A stretch of DNA of 6,627 bases, taken from Candidatus Accumulibacter vicinus. GTDB taxonomy: Bacteria > Pseudomonadota > Gammaproteobacteria > Burkholderiales > Rhodocyclaceae. This document shows positions 4,734 to 6,627 of this stretch, piece by piece. Below the pieces are notes generated by a model. The model was given only the letters and a program-made list of their open reading frames with translations. It was not told where the DNA came from and made no database searches. Position 1 is the first letter of the stretch. Every line of letters starts with the position of its first letter. The stretch is from positions 1-6,627 of the forward strand of contig DIME01000088.1 in the NCBI GenBank assembly GCA_002425405.1, read 5' to 3'. The translations under genes were made by a program, and so were the position numbers.

Positions 4734-6627
4734 TCACAACCAGTTCCCCATCAGGATAAACGGCGCCCAGTAGTAGGGATGGGCGAACGGCGCGCTGGGG
4801 TCAGGAGTAAATTCCTTGGCGCCCTTGATCAATTTCCTCTCGCTGGCACGCTTGGCCGCGTCGGGCGTGCGCACGACCGCGCCGGAAAGCAGCGCCAGTT
4901 GCGCCTGCTGCAAGGCTTCGGCTTTCGATAGCCGGAATTGTTCATGCCGGTGGTAGAACTCGCGCATCAGAAGCGCGGTGCTCTGGTCATCGACCGACCA
5001 CAGCGTGGCGATGACCCCCTTGGCGCCCTGGTTCTGCGCCAGGACGCCGAAACCTTCGATCTCGCGGCCGTTGGCGTCGGCGCCGCCGCCGACCGCGGTC
5101 TCACACGCCGACAGGGTGATCAGCTCGACGCCGGCGAACGAGTAGCCATTACGGATGGCTTCCAGCGAGAGCTGACTGCCGTCGCCGAGCAGCAGCGACG
5201 ACTGGCTCTCGTTGCCGGGAGAGAACTTGAAATGGCTGGCGATATGCACCACTGGGAAGCGTTCGCGCAGGCTTTCCTTGAAGCTTTGCGCGGTAAAGCT
5301 CTGGTCGAGCTTGACGACGCCGGGCAACACGCCGGCGCTGCCCGGCTGTTTGACGATGGCGGCCATTTCGTGATGCACCTCGGGCAGGGCGCCTTGTGCG
5401 CCCCAGGCCTGCGTGACGCCGTGGCCAGCCACCTTCCAGCCGACGCGCGGCTTGTCCTTCAGCCGTCCGCGCGCGGCGTCGGTATAGAGCGCCACGGCGT
5501 AGCGCTGCGCGAGGTAGCGTTCGCCGTCGTACAGGGCGGTGAACGGCACGTAGCGCAGCGTGCCGTCGAGCGCGACCATCAGCTTGTGCGCGCCGATGGC
5601 CTCGAGGTCGTCGGCGACCGGCGCGATCAGGTGGTCGTAGAGGACGCGCGCTGCCGGGCGCGGGTCGTCATCGACGGTGCGCAGCGCGGCGAGCAGGGTC
5701 TGCACCTTGCGGTTGATCTGCTGCTCGCTGATCGTCACCTTGCGTGCCAGGCGGGTATGGCCGGTGGTGAGCAGGATATGCGTCGTCTCGGGCAGCACGA
5801 CATACTGCAGCAGGACGACGTCGGGTCCGAGTTCGGCGATGTCACCGGTCAAATTGTACTCGGCGAGCTTGCGCAGCGATTCGTCGCGGCGCGCCGTGTC
5901 GTTGACCCGTGCGAAAACGGCCTGCAGTTCGTTGAGCGTCTGGTTAAAGGCGAGGCCAGCGGCGTCGAGTTCGGCTTCGAGGGCGGCGAGGCGGTCGCTT
6001 TCGGCGGCGCTCAGCGCGCCCTGTTCCTTTTTGTCGCGCAGCTTGCGCGCTTCCACACCGACTTTGGTCAGCCGGAGGCCAGCGGTCTGCAGCTTCGCGT
6101 CGGAGGTGATTTCGCGGCTGGTGAAAGTTGCGCGCGTGGCGCGCGGATCCTCGCCGGCATCGCGGCGGATGAAGTCGTGATACTCGTCCTCCTTGAGCAT
6201 CGCCAGCACCTGCTGCGCCTCGGCCAGCCGGCCGGCGTCGATCAGCAGGCCGATGAGGCGATGGTAGTTCTTTTCGACGGTGCCGAGGAAGGCTTTCTGT
6301 GTCGTGGTGTCGGTAGCCTTGAGATGGCTGCGCACGCTTTGCAGCGTATTAACTGCTTGTTTGCCGTAGAAGATGGCGAGGTCGGGCGCGCTCTTTGCAT
6401 AGGAGGCGCTGAGGTTGCCCTGGACGGTCCAGGCGAGCCTGGGCTCTCCGGTGGTGAGGGCGATGCGGTAAGCGCGGCGAACCAGCGGCTCGGCATCGGT
6501 GGTGCGTCCCTGTTTGTGGTACAGCAGCGCCAGGTTGTTGAGACTCCCGGCCACGTCCGGGTGCTCGGGGCCGAGCGCTTTCTCATTGATCGCCAGCGCG
6601 CGGCGGTGGAGCGGCTCGGCGTCGGCG
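4734..6627 (-). CDS. TPR-CHAT cysteine protease-like protein (5' end outside window)
   Basis: CHAT is a caspase/separase-like peptidase domain (clan CD), often regulated through fused TPRs. The reading frame stays open to the right edge, so the start is not visible; 630 residues are present. Visible residues 1-80 are kinesin-light-chain-type TPRs (the motif GPEHPDVAGSLNNLALLY is typical). About 130-155 is another helical-repeat unit, and about 175-245 is Ala/Leu/Glu-rich and probably coiled coil. CHAT spans about 270-630. The predicted catalytic His is residue 465 (VHIASHF, codon 5232-5234) and the Cys is residue 508 (LSACETA, codon 5103-5105). Family hallmarks follow: GVIATLWSVDD and the C-terminal HPYYWAPFILMGNW. 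Both dyad residues are present, so it is probably active. No membrane segment is visible; cytoplasmic location is likely but the N-terminus is unseen. The next gene starts 22 nt downstream. Substrate unknown. A non-proteolytic scaffold role is possible but less likely. Confidence 0.93.
   Translation of the reverse strand, partial: ADAEPLHRRALAINEKALGPEHPDVAGSLNNLALLYHKQGRTTDAEPLVRRAYRIALTTGEPRLAWTVQGNLSASYAKSAPDLAIFYGKQAVNTLQSVRSHLKATDTTTQKAFLGTVEKNYHRLIGLLIDAGRLAEAQQVLAMLKEDEYHDFIRRDAGEDPRATRATFTSREITSDAKLQTAGLRLTKVGVEARKLRDKKEQGALSAAESDRLAALEAELDAAGLAFNQTLNELQAVFARVNDTARRDESLRKLAEYNLTGDIAELGPDVVLLQYVVLPETTHILLTTGHTRLARKVTISEQQINRKVQTLLAALRTVDDDPRPAARVLYDHLIAPVADDLEAIGAHKLMVALDGTLRYVPFTALYDGERYLAQRYAVALYTDAARGRLKDKPRVGWKVAGHGVTQAWGAQGALPEVHHEMAAIVKQPGSAGVLPGVVKLDQSFTAQSFKESLRERFPVVHIASHFKFSPGNESQSSLLLGDGSQLSLEAIRNGYSFAGVELITLSACETAVGGGADANGREIEGFGVLAQNQGAKGVIATLWSVDDQSTALLMREFYHRHEQFRLSKAEALQQAQLALLSGAVVRTPDAAKRASERKLIKGAKEFTPDPSAPFAHPYYWAPFILMGNWL

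Noticed and set aside
3201..4931. Long plus-strand open frame of 576 codons across three genes
   Set aside because: It runs antisense through the caspase and anti-sigma-like genes, which have recognisable motifs on the minus strand. Its translation is Arg/Ala/Gln-rich low-information sequence, as expected of a shadow in high-GC DNA.
5677..6180. Ser/Arg-rich plus-strand frame of 167 codons
   Set aside because: Antisense to the coiled-coil part of the TPR-CHAT gene; composition is that of a GC-rich complement.

Overview
The window is GC-rich (clearly above 60% by eye) and carries one tightly packed row of five genes, all on the minus strand, filling about 98% of the sequence. Secretion signals, membrane segments and a presumed periplasm point to a Gram-negative bacterium. 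Codon use, kinesin-light-chain-type TPRs and the CHAT/CHASE2 combination would fit a betaproteobacterium such as a Rhodocyclales relative, but nothing here fixes the taxon. There are no RNA genes, CRISPR arrays or complete mobile elements.

In transcription order (right to left): (1) a TPR-CHAT protease-like protein, open at the right edge (4734-6627, partial); (2) a small single-pass membrane protein with an anti-sigma-like layout (4106-4711); (3) a caspase-fold (peptidase C14) protein with a signal peptide and an intact His/Cys dyad (3102-4109); (4) a CHASE2 sensor membrane protein with no output domain and two His-rich stretches (1535-3037); (5) a 468-residue secreted protein of unknown family with an internal duplication and six cysteines (112-1518). 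The junctions are 22 nt, a 4-nt GTGA overlap, 64 nt and 16 nt. This supports one transcription unit whose promoter lies beyond the right edge. The last 111 nt on the left hold no gene I can support and no convincing terminator.

The locus looks like a signalling or stress-response operon that pairs two different clan CD cysteine proteases: CHAT, with no export signal visible in the part present, and a caspase predicted to be exported. They sit with two membrane proteins and one secreted protein. My working model, which is inference only, is that CHASE2 and the secreted protein sense an envelope signal, the periplasmic caspase acts on an envelope target (the neighbouring anti-sigma-like protein is the obvious candidate), and TPR-CHAT is the cytoplasmic protease arm. 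The individual domain families are known. The arrangement, and especially the functions of genes 2 and 5, are not ones I can tie to a described system.
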